64,000 nt of DNA from Anaerolineaceae bacterium (GTDB lineage Bacteria; Chloroflexota; Anaerolineae; Aggregatilineales; Phototrophicaceae): the NCBI GenBank assembly GCA_026708325.1, contig JAPOVC010000009.1:1-64000 (forward strand), in the 5' to 3' direction. Each line of letters opens with the position of its first letter. Position 1 is the stretch's first letter. Both the position numbers and the translations under genes were made by a program. This document shows positions 40,913 through 50,165 of this stretch, piece by piece. The notes beneath the pieces are model-generated. The model saw nothing but the letters and a program-made list of their open reading frames with translations, did no database searches and was not told the DNA's origin.

Positions 40913-41845
40913 ATGCTCGCCTACCTCGCCCGACGCCTGCTGCAGTCCGTGGCGGTCACCTTCGTGGTGCTGTCGCTGGTGTTCGTCGCCGGTCGCATCC
41001 TCGGTGACCCGGTGCGCCTCGTGGTGGGCATCGAGGCCTCCGAGGAGCGCGTGCAAAAGGTGCGCGAGCAACTCAACCTGAACCAGCCCCTGGGCCAGCA
41101 ATACGCGAACTTCATCGGCGACGCCCTCAGCCTGCAGTTCGGCACCTCCTTCTGGCAGAAGGTGCCGGCCCTGCCGCGGGTGCTGGAGCGCATCCCGGCC
41201 ACCCTGACCCTGACGGCGGCCGCCCTGGCGCTGGCCCTGCCGCTGGGCATCACCCTGGGGGCGCTTTCCGCGCTGCGGCCCTGGTCGCGCATCGACCGCG
41301 TCACCAACGTCATTTCCCTGGGCGGCGTCTCGATCGTCGAGTTCTGGCTGGCGCTGATGCTGATTTTGATCTTTCCTGTGCGCCTCGGCTGGTTCAAGAC
41401 CTCCGGCTACGGCGGGATCGAATACTTCGTGCTGCCGGCGCTGACGCTCTGCTACAAGCCGCTGGGGCGCATCGCCCAGATCACGCGCAGCGCCATGCTC
41501 GACGAACTGGCCAAACCCTACGTCAAGGCGGCGCGCGCCCGCGGTCTGGCGGAGCGGCGCGTGGTCTTCGTGCACGCGCTGAAAAACGCCGCCGTGCCGG
41601 TGCTGACCATCAGCGGCGACGAACTGGCGGCCCTGCTCAACGGCGCCATCATCGTCGAGACGGTCTTCGGCTGGCCCGGCATCGGCCGGCTGACGATCCA
41701 GGCGCTGGAGCGGCGCGACCTGCCGATGGTGGAGGCCACCGTCTTCGTGGTGGCGATCTTCATCATCGTGACCAATTTGCTGGTGGACATGGCCTACACC
41801 TGGCTCAACCCGCGCATCCGCTTCAGCGCGGCGGGGGACGCATGA
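40913..41845 (+). CDS. ABC transporter permease (DppB type)
   Basis: 310 residues, six membrane helices. The N-terminus MLAYLARRLLQSVAVTFVVLSLVFVAGRILGDPV is classic for DppB/OppB. The EAA loop is AMLDELAKPYVKAARARGLAERRV, and the end is VDMAYTWLNPRIRF. It overlaps the DppC-type gene by 4 bp. It forms one half of the membrane channel. Confidence 0.94.
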   Translation: MLAYLARRLLQSVAVTFVVLSLVFVAGRILGDPVRLVVGIEASEERVQKVREQLNLNQPLGQQYANFIGDALSLQFGTSFWQKVPALPRVLERIPATLTLTAAALALALPLGITLGALSALRPWSRIDRVTNVISLGGVSIVEFWLALMLILIFPVRLGWFKTSGYGGIEYFVLPALTLCYKPLGRIAQITRSAMLDELAKPYVKAARARGLAERRVVFVHALKNAAVPVLTISGDELAALLNGAIIVETVFGWPGIGRLTIQALERRDLPMVEATVFVVAIFIIVTNLLVDMAYTWLNPRIRFSAAGDA

Positions 41846-42789
41846 CCACGGACGCCGTCACCCGCCTCGACAGCGCCAGTGAGGCGCCGCGCAACGTCGG
41901 CATCGGCCTGATCCTGCGCCGGCTGCTGCGCGACCCGGTGGCGGTCTTCTCGCTCATTGTGCTGACGCTGCTGCTGATCGCCCTGCTGGCCGCCGGCCAG
42001 GTCGCGCCCTACGACCCGCTGCGCCAGAATCTGCGCCTGCGCAACCTGCCGCCGGGGACGCCCCCGGTGGAAGAGGGCGGCTTCCCGCACATTCTGGGCA
42101 CCGACGAACTGGGTCGCGATGTGCTCAGCCGCCTGATTCACGGCGCGCGCGTGTCGCTGGCGGTGGGGCTGGGCAGCGCCTTGCTCTCCGGTACGGCGGG
42201 CACCGCGCTGGGCATCCTCGCCGGCTATTACGGCGGTCGCCTCGACGACCTGATCATGCGCCTCGTCGACCTGCAGATGAGCTTTCCCTTTTTGCTGCTG
42301 GCCTTGCTGGTGCTCTACGCGCTGGGGCCGGGCTTCCTCAACGTGATTCTGGTGCTGGCGCTGGTGCGCTGGATGGTCTACGCGCGCGTCGCCCGCGGCC
42401 TGACGCTGGCGATGCGCAGCTCACCCTTCATTGACGCCGCGCGCGTCACCGGCAACAGCGACCTGCGCATCATCCGCCGTCATCTGCTGCCCAACCTGGC
42501 CTCGCCGCTGGTGATCCTCTTCACGCTGGAGATCGCCGCCCTGATCCTCGGCGAGGCCGCGCTGAGTTACCTCGGCTTCGGCGTGCAGAAGCCGGAGCCC
42601 TCCTGGGGCCTGATGATCGAGGCCGGCAAGAGCTACGTCAGCACGGCCTGGTGGCTGACGACCTTCCCCGGCCTGGCGATCTTCCTGACGGCGCTGAGCC
42701 TGAATTTGCTGGCCGCCTCGCTGCGCGCCATCAGCGACCCGGTGCAGCGCGAGCGCTGGCTCAACGCCGGTTTGCGGGAGCGACCGTAA
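41842..42789 (+). CDS. ABC transporter permease (DppC type)
   Basis: 315 residues. Helix 1 is [22 protein letters not shown], with the DppC hallmark [24 protein letters not shown]. The EAA loop is [26 protein letters not shown], and the sequence ends with [11 protein letters not shown]. The stop TAA shares a base with the next ATG (TAATG). It pairs with the DppB-type permease. Confidence 0.94.
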   Translation: MTTDAVTRLDSASEAPRNVGIGLILRRLLRDPVAVFSLIVLTLLLIALLAAGQVAPYDPLRQNLRLRNLPPGTPPVEEGGFPHILGTDELGRDVLSRLIHGARVSLAVGLGSALLSGTAGTALGILAGYYGGRLDDLIMRLVDLQMSFPFLLLALLVLYALGPGFLNVILVLALVRWMVYARVARGLTLAMRSSPFIDAARVTGNSDLRIIRRHLLPNLASPLVILFTLEIAALILGEAALSYLGFGVQKPEPSWGLMIEAGKSYVSTAWWLTTFPGLAIFLTALSLNLLAASLRAISDPVQRERWLNAGLRERP

Positions 42790-44837
42790 TGGCGCAGGCC
42801 GAAGCGCTGCTGGCAGTGCGCGACCTGCGCGTCGAGTTTCGCACGGCGGCGGGCCTGACGCGCGCCGTCAACGGCGTGAACTTCACCCTCGAACGCGGCG
42901 AGACTCTCGCCATTCTGGGCGAGTCCGGCTCGGGCAAGAGCGTCAGCGCGCAGGCCATCATGGGGATCGTGGACAGCCCGCCGGGGAGGATCGCCGGCGG
43001 CTCGGTGCGGCTGCAGGGCGAGGACCTGCTGCAGCTGGACGCGGAGGCAATGCGCCGGGTGCGCGGGCATCGCATCGCCATGATTTTTCAGGACGCGCAG
43101 GCGGCGCTGGACCCGGCCTTCACGGTCGGCCAGCAGATCAGCGAGACGCTGCGCAGCGGCAGCCCGCTCTCGCCGCAAGAGGCGGGTGAGCGCGCCATCG
43201 ATTTGCTGGAGCGCGTAAAGATCCCGGAAGCGCGGCGTCGCGTGCACGATTACCCGCACCAGTTCTCCGGCGGCATGGCGCAACGCGTGATGATCGCGCT
43301 GGCGCTGGCGCTGGAGCCGGAGGTGCTGATCGCCGACGAACCGACCACGGCGCTGGACGTGACGGTGCAGGCCCAGGTGATGCAGTTGCTCTCGGACCTG
43401 CAGGCGGAGAGCGGCATGGGCCTGATCCTGATCACCCACGATCTGGGCGTGGTGGCCGAGGTCGCCGACCGCGTGGCCGTGATGTACGCGGGAAAGGTGG
43501 TCGAGACCGGCCCCATCGCCGCGCTCTACGCCCGTCCCGGCCACCCCTACACCGTCGGCCTGATGGACTCGATGCCGCGCGTCGACCGCCAGGAGGGGCG
43601 CCTGCTGGCCATCCGCGGCTCGCCGCCCAACCTGATGCGCATCCCCGCCGGTTGCGCCTTTCACCCGCGTTGCGCCCTGGCGCAGGAGCGCTGCCTGCAG
43701 GAGACGCCGGCCCTGTTGCCGCTGCCGGACGAGCCCGGTCGGCACAGCGCCTGCCACTTCGTGGCGGATATTCCGGGCCGCCGGCGCAGCGAGGTCAGCG
43801 CGGAGGTGGCGGTCGGCGGCGCGGCGGGTGAGGAACCCCTGTTGCGGGTGGAGGGGCTGGTCAAGCACTTCCCGCTGCGCAGCCGCTCCCTGCTGCGGCG
43901 CAGCCCGGGCGCGGTCAGGGCGGTCGATGGCGTCGACTTCGAGCTGTACCGCGGCGAGACCCTGGGCCTGGTGGGCGAATCCGGCTGCGGCAAGTCCACC
44001 GTGGCGCGCACATTGCTGCGCCTCGAGCGGGCCACGGCGGGACGCGCCTGGTTCGCCGGCGAGGACCTGTTCGCGCTGCGGGGCGAGGCGCTGCGCAACA
44101 TGCGTCAGCACATCCAGATGGTCTTTCAGGACCCGTATTCCTCGCTCAACCCGCGCATGACGGCCGGCGCCATCGTGTCCGAGCCCTGGGAGGTGCACGA
44201 AGGGCTGGCGCCGCGCGGGGAATGGCGCGCCCGCGCCCGTGACCTGCTGCGGCGCGTGGGGCTGGACCCGGACGACGAGCGTCGTTACCCGCATGAATTC
44301 TCGGGCGGGCAGCGGCAGCGCATCGGCATCGCGCGGGCGCTGGCCTTCAACCCGCAACTCATCATCTGCGACGAACCGGTCTCGGCCCTGGACGTCTCGA
44401 TTCAGGCGCAGATCGTCAACCTGCTGCAGGACTTGCAGCGGGAATTTGGCATCGCGGTTATTTTCATCGCCCATGATCTCTCCGTCGTGCGTCATATCTC
44501 GGACCGCGTGGCGGTGATGTACATGGGGCGCATCGTGGAGACCGGCACGCGCGACCAGATCTACAACCAGCCGACGCACCCCTACACCCAGGCGCTGCTG
44601 TCGGCGGTGCCGGTGCCGGACCCGGAGAGCGAGGCGCGGCAGCGGCGCATCATTCTGGAGGGCGAGGTACCCGGCGCGCTGGACCCGCCCTCCGGCTGTC
44701 GTTTTCGTACGCGCTGCTGGAAGGCCGAGCCGCGTTGCGCGCAGGAAGTGCCGGCGCTCATCGACCGCTTCGGCCACGGGCACCCGAGCGCCTGTCATTT
44801 CGCCGATGCGCGCGCGTCCGTGCCGGTCGGGGGCTGA
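42789..44837 (+). CDS. Fused dipeptide-type ABC transporter ATPase (DppD-DppF in one chain)
   Basis: 682 residues with two complete nucleotide-binding domains. Domain 1 has [34 protein letters not shown] and an oligopeptide-ATPase C-terminal region with the iron-sulfur-type cysteines ([14 protein letters not shown]). Domain 2 has [33 protein letters not shown] and a similar Cys cluster ([14 protein letters not shown]). The start is ATG 42789, directly at the previous stop. Energises the two permeases; the fusion fixes a 1:1 ratio. Confidence 0.94.
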   Translation: MAQAEALLAVRDLRVEFRTAAGLTRAVNGVNFTLERGETLAILGESGSGKSVSAQAIMGIVDSPPGRIAGGSVRLQGEDLLQLDAEAMRRVRGHRIAMIFQDAQAALDPAFTVGQQISETLRSGSPLSPQEAGERAIDLLERVKIPEARRRVHDYPHQFSGGMAQRVMIALALALEPEVLIADEPTTALDVTVQAQVMQLLSDLQAESGMGLILITHDLGVVAEVADRVAVMYAGKVVETGPIAALYARPGHPYTVGLMDSMPRVDRQEGRLLAIRGSPPNLMRIPAGCAFHPRCALAQERCLQETPALLPLPDEPGRHSACHFVADIPGRRRSEVSAEVAVGGAAGEEPLLRVEGLVKHFPLRSRSLLRRSPGAVRAVDGVDFELYRGETLGLVGESGCGKSTVARTLLRLERATAGRAWFAGEDLFALRGEALRNMRQHIQMVFQDPYSSLNPRMTAGAIVSEPWEVHEGLAPRGEWRARARDLLRRVGLDPDDERRYPHEFSGGQRQRIGIARALAFNPQLIICDEPVSALDVSIQAQIVNLLQDLQREFGIAVIFIAHDLSVVRHISDRVAVMYMGRIVETGTRDQIYNQPTHPYTQALLSAVPVPDPESEARQRRIILEGEVPGALDPPSGCRFRTRCWKAEPRCAQEVPALIDRFGHGHPSACHFADARASVPVGG

Positions 44838-44856
44838 AAAGAGGAGAGGAAGGGCC

Positions 44857-45840
44857 ATGAATGACACCCGCCCGATGGAAGAATACGTAAGCGAGCTGGG
44901 GCCGCGTTTTTACCAGCAGCTGGTCACCATCCGCGAGTTCGAGCAACGGGTGGCGGAGCTTTACATGCAGACGCTGATCCCGGGCATCGCACACGTGTCC
45001 ATCGGCCAGGAGGCGGTGGCCGTGGGTGTTTGTGGCGCGCTGCGCCGCGACGACTACATCACCAGCACGCACCGCGGCCATGGCCATTCCCTCGCCAAGG
45101 GCGCCAGCCCGGACCGCATGTTCGCGGAACTGCTGGGCAAGGAGGAGGGTTTCTGCCGCGGCAAGGGCGGCTCGATGCACATCGCCGACCCCGAGACGGG
45201 CAATCTGGGCGCCAACGCCATCGTCGGCGGCAGCCTGGCGATCGCGGCGGGCGCGGCGCTGGGCGCCAAACGGGCCGGCAAGGGTCAGGTGGCGGTATGC
45301 TTTTTCGGCGATGGCGCGCTGAACCAGGGGCTCCTGCTTGAATCGATGAACATGGCCTCGATCTGGCAACTGCCCGTGATTTACGTCTGCGAAAACAACC
45401 AGTACGGCGAGTACACGCCCACCGAGCGCGTCACGGCCGGCAATCTGGTGAGCCGCGGCGAGGCCTTCGACATCCCCTCCGCCCGGGTGGACGGCATGGA
45501 CGTCATGGCCGTTTACCGCCAGACCGGCGCGCTGGTGGAACGGGCGCGGCGCGGCGCGGGGCCGGGCTTCATGGTCTGCGACACCTATCGCTTTCAGGGG
45601 CATGGCATGAGCGACCCCGACCGCCCCTACCGGACGCGCGAGGAAGAGCGCGAGTGGATGAAACGCGACCCGATCGAGCGTTTCGCGCGTCTGCTGACGG
45701 AGAGGGGCCATTGCCCGCGCGAGGAACTCGACGCCATTGAGGCGGACGTGCGCGCGGAGATCGACGCGGCGGTGACCTGGGCCCAGGAGGCCGCCTGGCC
45801 CGCCACAGCCGAAGTGACCACCCATGTCTATGCGGAGTGA
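44857..45840 (+). CDS. 2-oxoacid dehydrogenase E1 component, alpha subunit
   Basis: 327 residues. The thiamine-diphosphate motif runs from GDGALNQG to CENNQYGEYTP, and the family blocks are IGQEAVAVG, STHRGHGHSLAKG, GFCRGKGGSMH and the loop YRFQGHGMSDPDRPYRTREE. It partners the E1beta product encoded 7 kb upstream, with the importer genes in between. GAGGAGAGGAAGGGCC precedes ATG 44857. The length and the GKGGSMH block fit the acetoin/pyruvate group. Confidence 0.93.
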   Translation: MNDTRPMEEYVSELGPRFYQQLVTIREFEQRVAELYMQTLIPGIAHVSIGQEAVAVGVCGALRRDDYITSTHRGHGHSLAKGASPDRMFAELLGKEEGFCRGKGGSMHIADPETGNLGANAIVGGSLAIAAGAALGAKRAGKGQVAVCFFGDGALNQGLLLESMNMASIWQLPVIYVCENNQYGEYTPTERVTAGNLVSRGEAFDIPSARVDGMDVMAVYRQTGALVERARRGAGPGFMVCDTYRFQGHGMSDPDRPYRTREEEREWMKRDPIERFARLLTERGHCPREELDAIEADVRAEIDAAVTWAQEAAWPATAEVTTHVYAE

Positions 45841-45863
45841 ATCGGCCAACAAGGAGAGAGTCA

Positions 45864-46865
45864 ATGCCTGAAAAGCTGAAAGTCCTGTTCCTGCCGCACC
45901 CGGCGCGCGCGGAGATGTTTTACCCCTGGGGCGTGGACGTCGTGAACGCGGTGCGCGCCACGGGAAACGATATCGAGGTCTGCGATTACAAGGCGGACCT
46001 GGCGCCGCAATTCGCGGGCGTGGACGTGGTGATCGACGTCGGCGGCGCCGCCGGCACGGAGGAGATGGCCGACCTTGCCGCCGGACAGGTGCGCCTGTGG
46101 CAGATCCTCGGCACGGGGCTGGACCACTTCGAGATGGACATCTGGCGCTCGCGCGGCATCCCGGTCGCCAACTGTCCGGGGCAGTTCAGCGCGGTGGCGC
46201 TGGCCGAGCACGCCTTGATGATGATTCTGCTGCTGGCGCGGCAGTACCCCGTCTCGCAGAGCAACCTGCGCGAGGGCGTGTTCTATGAACCGCTGGGCCT
46301 GGAACTGGAGGGCAAACGGCTGGTGCTCTACGGCTTCGGCGCCAGCGCCATCGAGCTGGCGAAGCGCGCGCGCGGCTTCGGCATGCGCATGTTCGCGATC
46401 GATATCCGCGACGTCAGCGACGAGGAGCGCGAGTCGCTGGGCGTGGAATTCGCCGGCAAGCCGGAGGACCTCGACGACCTTCTGCCGGAGACCGACGTGC
46501 TCTCCATGCATTTGCATCTGAACGCGACGACGCGGCACTGCGTCGATGCGCGACGCCTGGCGCTGCTGCCGGCGCACGCCTGGCTGATCAACGTGGCGCG
46601 CGGCGCCCTGGTGGACGAGGCGGCGCTGGCTGACGCCCTGCGCGACGGGCGTCTGGCGGGGGCGGGCCTTGACGTCTTCAGCACCGAGCCGCCGGACCCC
46701 GGTGATCCGCTGATGCATTTGCCCAACGTCATCGCCACGCCGCACTGTTCCGGCACGACCGACGGCACCTCGCGCAAGCGCTCGGGTGCAGCGGCCTCCA
46801 ACGTGGAACGGATCGCCGCGGGCCTGGAACCCCTGTATCGCGTCGACAACATCCCCCTGGAGTGA
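45864..46865 (+). CDS. D-2-hydroxyacid dehydrogenase family protein (1)
   Basis: 333 residues with the formate/glycerate dehydrogenase fold. The nucleotide loop is diverged (GFGASAIELAKRARG instead of GxGxxG with Gly at the last site). The catalytic Arg lies in NVARGALVDE, a Glu in the STEPPDP region and a His in ATPHCSG. AAGGAGAGAGTCA precedes ATG 45864. The altered loop may change cofactor binding. Likely oxidises or reduces a 2-hydroxy/2-oxo acid pair. Confidence 0.9.
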   Translation: MPEKLKVLFLPHPARAEMFYPWGVDVVNAVRATGNDIEVCDYKADLAPQFAGVDVVIDVGGAAGTEEMADLAAGQVRLWQILGTGLDHFEMDIWRSRGIPVANCPGQFSAVALAEHALMMILLLARQYPVSQSNLREGVFYEPLGLELEGKRLVLYGFGASAIELAKRARGFGMRMFAIDIRDVSDEERESLGVEFAGKPEDLDDLLPETDVLSMHLHLNATTRHCVDARRLALLPAHAWLINVARGALVDEAALADALRDGRLAGAGLDVFSTEPPDPGDPLMHLPNVIATPHCSGTTDGTSRKRSGAAASNVERIAAGLEPLYRVDNIPLE

Positions 46866-46869
46866 GACG

Positions 46870-47646
46870 GTGAAAAACAACGAGGTACGACACAATCTGC
46901 TGGCGGGTGTGCCGCAGATCGGCTGCTTCATGGGGCTGGGCAGCCCCAACGTGGCCGAATTGCTGACGCGCGCCGGCCTCGACTGGCTCGTGATCGAGAC
47001 CGAGCACAACAACCTCGACATCGCGCAGATCGAGCACATTCTGATGGCCGTGCAGGGCAGCGGCGCCATGCCGATCGTGCGCGTGGCCTCGTCGCAGCAG
47101 GTCTACATCCAGCGCGCGCTGGACGTGGGCGCCATGGGCGTGCTGGTGCCGATGGTGCGCAGCGTGGCCGAGGCCGAAGCGATCGTGGCGGCCACGCGCT
47201 TTCCGCCGGAGGGGAGGCGCAGCTTCGGGCCGCTGCGCGCCTCGCACTATTCCCTGGACAACGAAGACTATCTGCGGCGCGCCAACGACAATATCCTCGT
47301 CGCCCTGATCGTGGAAACGCGCGAGATGCTCGACAACCTCGAGGACATCGCCGCCGTGCCGGGCGTCGACGTGCTCTTTCTGGGGCCCTTCGATCTTTGC
47401 CTGTCGCTGGGGCTGGACCCGCTGCAGCTGCCGCTGCCGGAGGTCGACGCCGTGCTGGAGCGCATGCTGGAGGTCGGGCGGGTGACCGGAAAGGCCGTCG
47501 GTTACGCGGCGGATACGCCGGATGCCCTGCGCGCGCTGCAGGCGCAGGGCGTGACTTTCGTCAGCTACGGTCAGGACTACGGGCTGCTGATGCGCGCCAT
47601 CCGCGAGGGTGTGGCAGCCTTCGGCAATGCGCCGGCGCTGGACTGA
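46870..47646 (+). CDS. HpcH/HpaI aldolase family protein
   Basis: 258 residues forming a TIM-barrel class II aldolase of the 2-dehydro-3-deoxyglucarate / 4-hydroxy-2-oxoheptanedioate type. Seen are GLGSPNVAELLTRAGLDWLVIETEH, the R in VRVASSQ, and GVLVPMVRSVAEAEA. VETREMLDNLEDIAAVPGVD holds the metal Glu, and LGPFDLCLSLG the phosphate/carboxylate loop with metal Asp. It cleaves 2-oxo-4-hydroxy acids to pyruvate plus an aldehyde. Start GTG 46870 behind GGAGTGAGACG, 4 bp after the preceding stop. Confidence 0.92.
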   Translation: MKNNEVRHNLLAGVPQIGCFMGLGSPNVAELLTRAGLDWLVIETEHNNLDIAQIEHILMAVQGSGAMPIVRVASSQQVYIQRALDVGAMGVLVPMVRSVAEAEAIVAATRFPPEGRRSFGPLRASHYSLDNEDYLRRANDNILVALIVETREMLDNLEDIAAVPGVDVLFLGPFDLCLSLGLDPLQLPLPEVDAVLERMLEVGRVTGKAVGYAADTPDALRALQAQGVTFVSYGQDYGLLMRAIREGVAAFGNAPALD

Positions 47647-47662
47647 AACAGGGAGAAAATGG

Positions 47663-48643
47663 ATGGGGCGCATCTGGTGTGAACGACCGGTGCCGGAACG
47701 GTACCGGCACCTGGCGGGCGACGTCGAGCTGGTCTGGCGCGGCCCGGAGGAAAAGGGCATGGACGGGGTGCTGCGCAGCATGGCCGGCGCCCAGGGCGTC
47801 ATCGCCTCCGCCTACGTGCGTTACGACGGCGAGCTCTTTGACCGGATGCCGGAACTGCTGGTGGTCTCGCGCACGGGGATCGGCGTGGACGGCGTGGCGA
47901 TCGACGAGGCGACGGAGCGCGGTGTGGTGGTCTGCAACACGCCGGACGTGCCCAGCATCGCCACGGCCGAGTTCACCATCGCCCTGCTGCTCTACAGCGT
48001 GAAGCGCCTGGGCCGCTGCGCGCGACAGTTGCAGCGCGAGGAGCGCCTGGATTACTTCACGATGCACGACGCCACTGAACTGGCCGGCAAGGGTCTGGGC
48101 CTGGTCGGCCTGGGGCGCATCGGCGGGCGCGTGGCGCGCATCGCGCTGGCCTTCGGCATGCAGGTCACCGTGTACGATCCCTTCATCAGCCAGGAACGCG
48201 CCGACGACCTCGGCGTGCAGCGCGTGGATTCGCTGGAGCGACTGCTGGGGATGGCGGACGTGGTCTCGCTGCACTTGCCCTCCACGGCGGAGACGCGCGA
48301 GTTGATCAACGCGAAGACCCTGGCGCAGATGAAGCCGGGCGCGCTGCTGGTCAACGCGGCGCGCGGCACCCTGGTCGATGAAGCGGCGCTGCTGGCGGCG
48401 CTGGAAAGCGGACAGCTTTCCGGCTACGCCACCGACGTCTTCGCCAGTGAGCCACCGCCGCACACGCATCCCCTGGTGCAGCACCCCAATGTCGTGTGCA
48501 CGCCGCACGTGGCCGGCGCCACCGTCGAAAGCAAGGCGCAACTGTGGCCGCTGGCCCTGCAGCAGGCGCTGCAGGTGATGGAGGGCGAGCGGCCGCCGCA
48601 CGTGGTCAATCCGGAGGTGTGGGCGCGGCGGCGCGGGGCCTGA
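47663..48643 (+). CDS. D-2-hydroxyacid dehydrogenase family protein (2)
   Basis: 326 residues: GLGRIGGRVARIAL nucleotide loop, VYDPF with Asp for NAD, catalytic R in NAARGTLVDEAAL, E in ASEPPPHTHPL and H in CTPHVAG. It resembles phosphoglycerate and glyoxylate/hydroxypyruvate dehydrogenases. CAGGGAGAAAATGG precedes ATG 47663. It is one of three non-identical paralogues in a row around the aldolase gene, which suggests successive or alternative hydroxyacid substrates. Confidence 0.92.
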   Translation: MGRIWCERPVPERYRHLAGDVELVWRGPEEKGMDGVLRSMAGAQGVIASAYVRYDGELFDRMPELLVVSRTGIGVDGVAIDEATERGVVVCNTPDVPSIATAEFTIALLLYSVKRLGRCARQLQREERLDYFTMHDATELAGKGLGLVGLGRIGGRVARIALAFGMQVTVYDPFISQERADDLGVQRVDSLERLLGMADVVSLHLPSTAETRELINAKTLAQMKPGALLVNAARGTLVDEAALLAALESGQLSGYATDVFASEPPPHTHPLVQHPNVVCTPHVAGATVESKAQLWPLALQQALQVMEGERPPHVVNPEVWARRRGA

Positions 48644-48644
48644 C

Positions 48645-49640
48645 ATGAGCGACAAAATCGTCCTCGTCACCGACTACACCTGGCCCTCCACCGCGCCGGA
48701 GGCGGAGGTGCTGGCGCGCGTCGGGGCGCGGCTGCTGGTGGCGGAGACGGGCAGCGAGGAAGAGTTGCTGCGTCTGGTGCCGGGGGCCGACGCCATCCTG
48801 ACCTGCTTCAAACAGGTGCCGGTCTCCGTCGTGCGCGCGGGGACGAAGCTGCAGGTCATCGGGCGTTACGGCATCGGCGTCGACAACATTCCGGTCGACG
48901 AGGCGACGCGCCTGGGCATCCCGGTAACCAACGTGCCGGCCTACTGCCTCGACGAGGTGGCCGAGCACGCCCTGGCCCTTTTACTGGCGGGCGCGCGCAG
49001 CATCGTCCGCTACGACCGCGCCGTGCAGAAGGACAACTGGTCGCTGGCGACCGGCATGCCGGTCTACCGCGTGGTGGGACGCACGCTGGCGATCATCGGC
49101 TTCGGCAAGATCGGGCGCACGCTGGCGCGCAAGGCGGCGGCGCTGGACCTGCAGTTGCTGGCGCACGACCCCTGGGTGCCGGACGCGGAGATTCGCGCGG
49201 CGGGCGTGGAGCCGGCGGGTCTCGACGAGGCCCTGGCGCGGGCCGACTTTGTCAGTCTGCACACGCCGCTGACGGAGGAGACGCAGCATTTGCTCAACGC
49301 GGAACGCCTGGCGCGCATCAAGCCGGGCGCCTTCGTGATCAACACGGCGCGCGGCGCGCTGATCGACCAGGAGGCGCTGCTGGCGGCGCTGCAGTCAGGC
49401 CGGGTCAGCGGCGCGGGCCTGGACGTCTTCGTGCCGGAACATCTGCCGCCGGACCACCCGCTGCTGGCGCAGCCTGGTGTGATCGCCACGCCGCACACGG
49501 CCTTCTACTCCGAGGAGTCGGTGCTGGAGCTGGAGCGTCTGGCGGCGCAGAACGTGGCGGACATATTGAGCGGCAGGCGTCCGGCCGACGTGGTCAACCC
49601 GGAGGTGCTGGCGCTGGAGCGCTGGTCGCATCTGGTGTAG
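48645..49640 (+). CDS. D-2-hydroxyacid dehydrogenase family protein (3)
   Basis: 331 residues: GRYGIGVDNIPVDEATRLGIPVTNVPAYC, nucleotide loop GFGKIGRTLARKA, HDPW with Asp for NAD, R in NTARGALIDQEAL, E in PEHLPPDHPL and H in ATPHTAF. It is 2-hydroxyacid or phosphoglycerate dehydrogenase-like. It starts 1 bp after the previous stop and ends the catabolic run. It converges with the PIN-like gene on the minus strand. Confidence 0.92.
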   Translation: MSDKIVLVTDYTWPSTAPEAEVLARVGARLLVAETGSEEELLRLVPGADAILTCFKQVPVSVVRAGTKLQVIGRYGIGVDNIPVDEATRLGIPVTNVPAYCLDEVAEHALALLLAGARSIVRYDRAVQKDNWSLATGMPVYRVVGRTLAIIGFGKIGRTLARKAAALDLQLLAHDPWVPDAEIRAAGVEPAGLDEALARADFVSLHTPLTEETQHLLNAERLARIKPGAFVINTARGALIDQEALLAALQSGRVSGAGLDVFVPEHLPPDHPLLAQPGVIATPHTAFYSEESVLELERLAAQNVADILSGRRPADVVNPEVLALERWSHLV

Positions 49641-49643
49641 GGG

Positions 49644-50159
49644 CTATCGTGCGGGTGATTCGCCCAGGTATTCCTTGAGGAAGTCGTCGCGGTGGACCAT
49701 TGATACATTGAGCGGAGACTCGTCGATGGCATCAATTAGTCGCTGGTCTGTCGTGACAATGCATTCAGCCTGAACACCCGGAGCAAAGAACGTCTGAAAT
49801 AAATATGTGTCGTCGCGGTCTATTGTGTTGCTTTCCAACAGACTTTGAAGATCATCCGGTAAGTCACCAATTTGCGCATTAAGTAACCCACGACATTTCC
49901 TACTGTGTCTGATGATGTCTGTGTACAAGAGTGTAAACAGGCGTCGTTCCTCAGTCCGGTAAGTTTCTCTTTGACTGTTTCGGCTGTAGAAATTCCAGAG
50001 TTTCCTCATCCATTGACTCGCGACATATACAACTATTCCATCCGGGCTCTCCAGCAGAGCGGCCAGGAAGTTTCCACTTTGCTTTTGCCTGACAACACCA
50101 TTTTCGCCGACCAGGTCGTGCAAAATCCATTCATTCAGAATGAACCATCGGGATGCCAT
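49644..50159 (-). CDS. PIN-like hypothetical protein partnered with an AAA ATPase
   Basis: 171 residues, soluble. The strand order and acidic residues resemble a PIN ribonuclease fold: WFILNEWILHDL (E10, D15), then DRDDTYLFQTF (D114, D116, D117), then ECIVTTDQRLIDAI (D138, D144). PIN domains need three or four such acids around a metal. It starts 6 bp after the ATPase stop on the same strand, so it is part of a two-gene operon. The base composition is clearly less GC-rich than the flanks. It could be a toxin or effector nuclease. No known family name is claimed. Confidence 0.6.
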   Translation of the reverse strand: MASRWFILNEWILHDLVGENGVVRQKQSGNFLAALLESPDGIVVYVASQWMRKLWNFYSRNSQRETYRTEERRLFTLLYTDIIRHSRKCRGLLNAQIGDLPDDLQSLLESNTIDRDDTYLFQTFFAPGVQAECIVTTDQRLIDAIDESPLNVSMVHRDDFLKEYLGESPAR

Positions 50160-50165
50160 CGGTTG

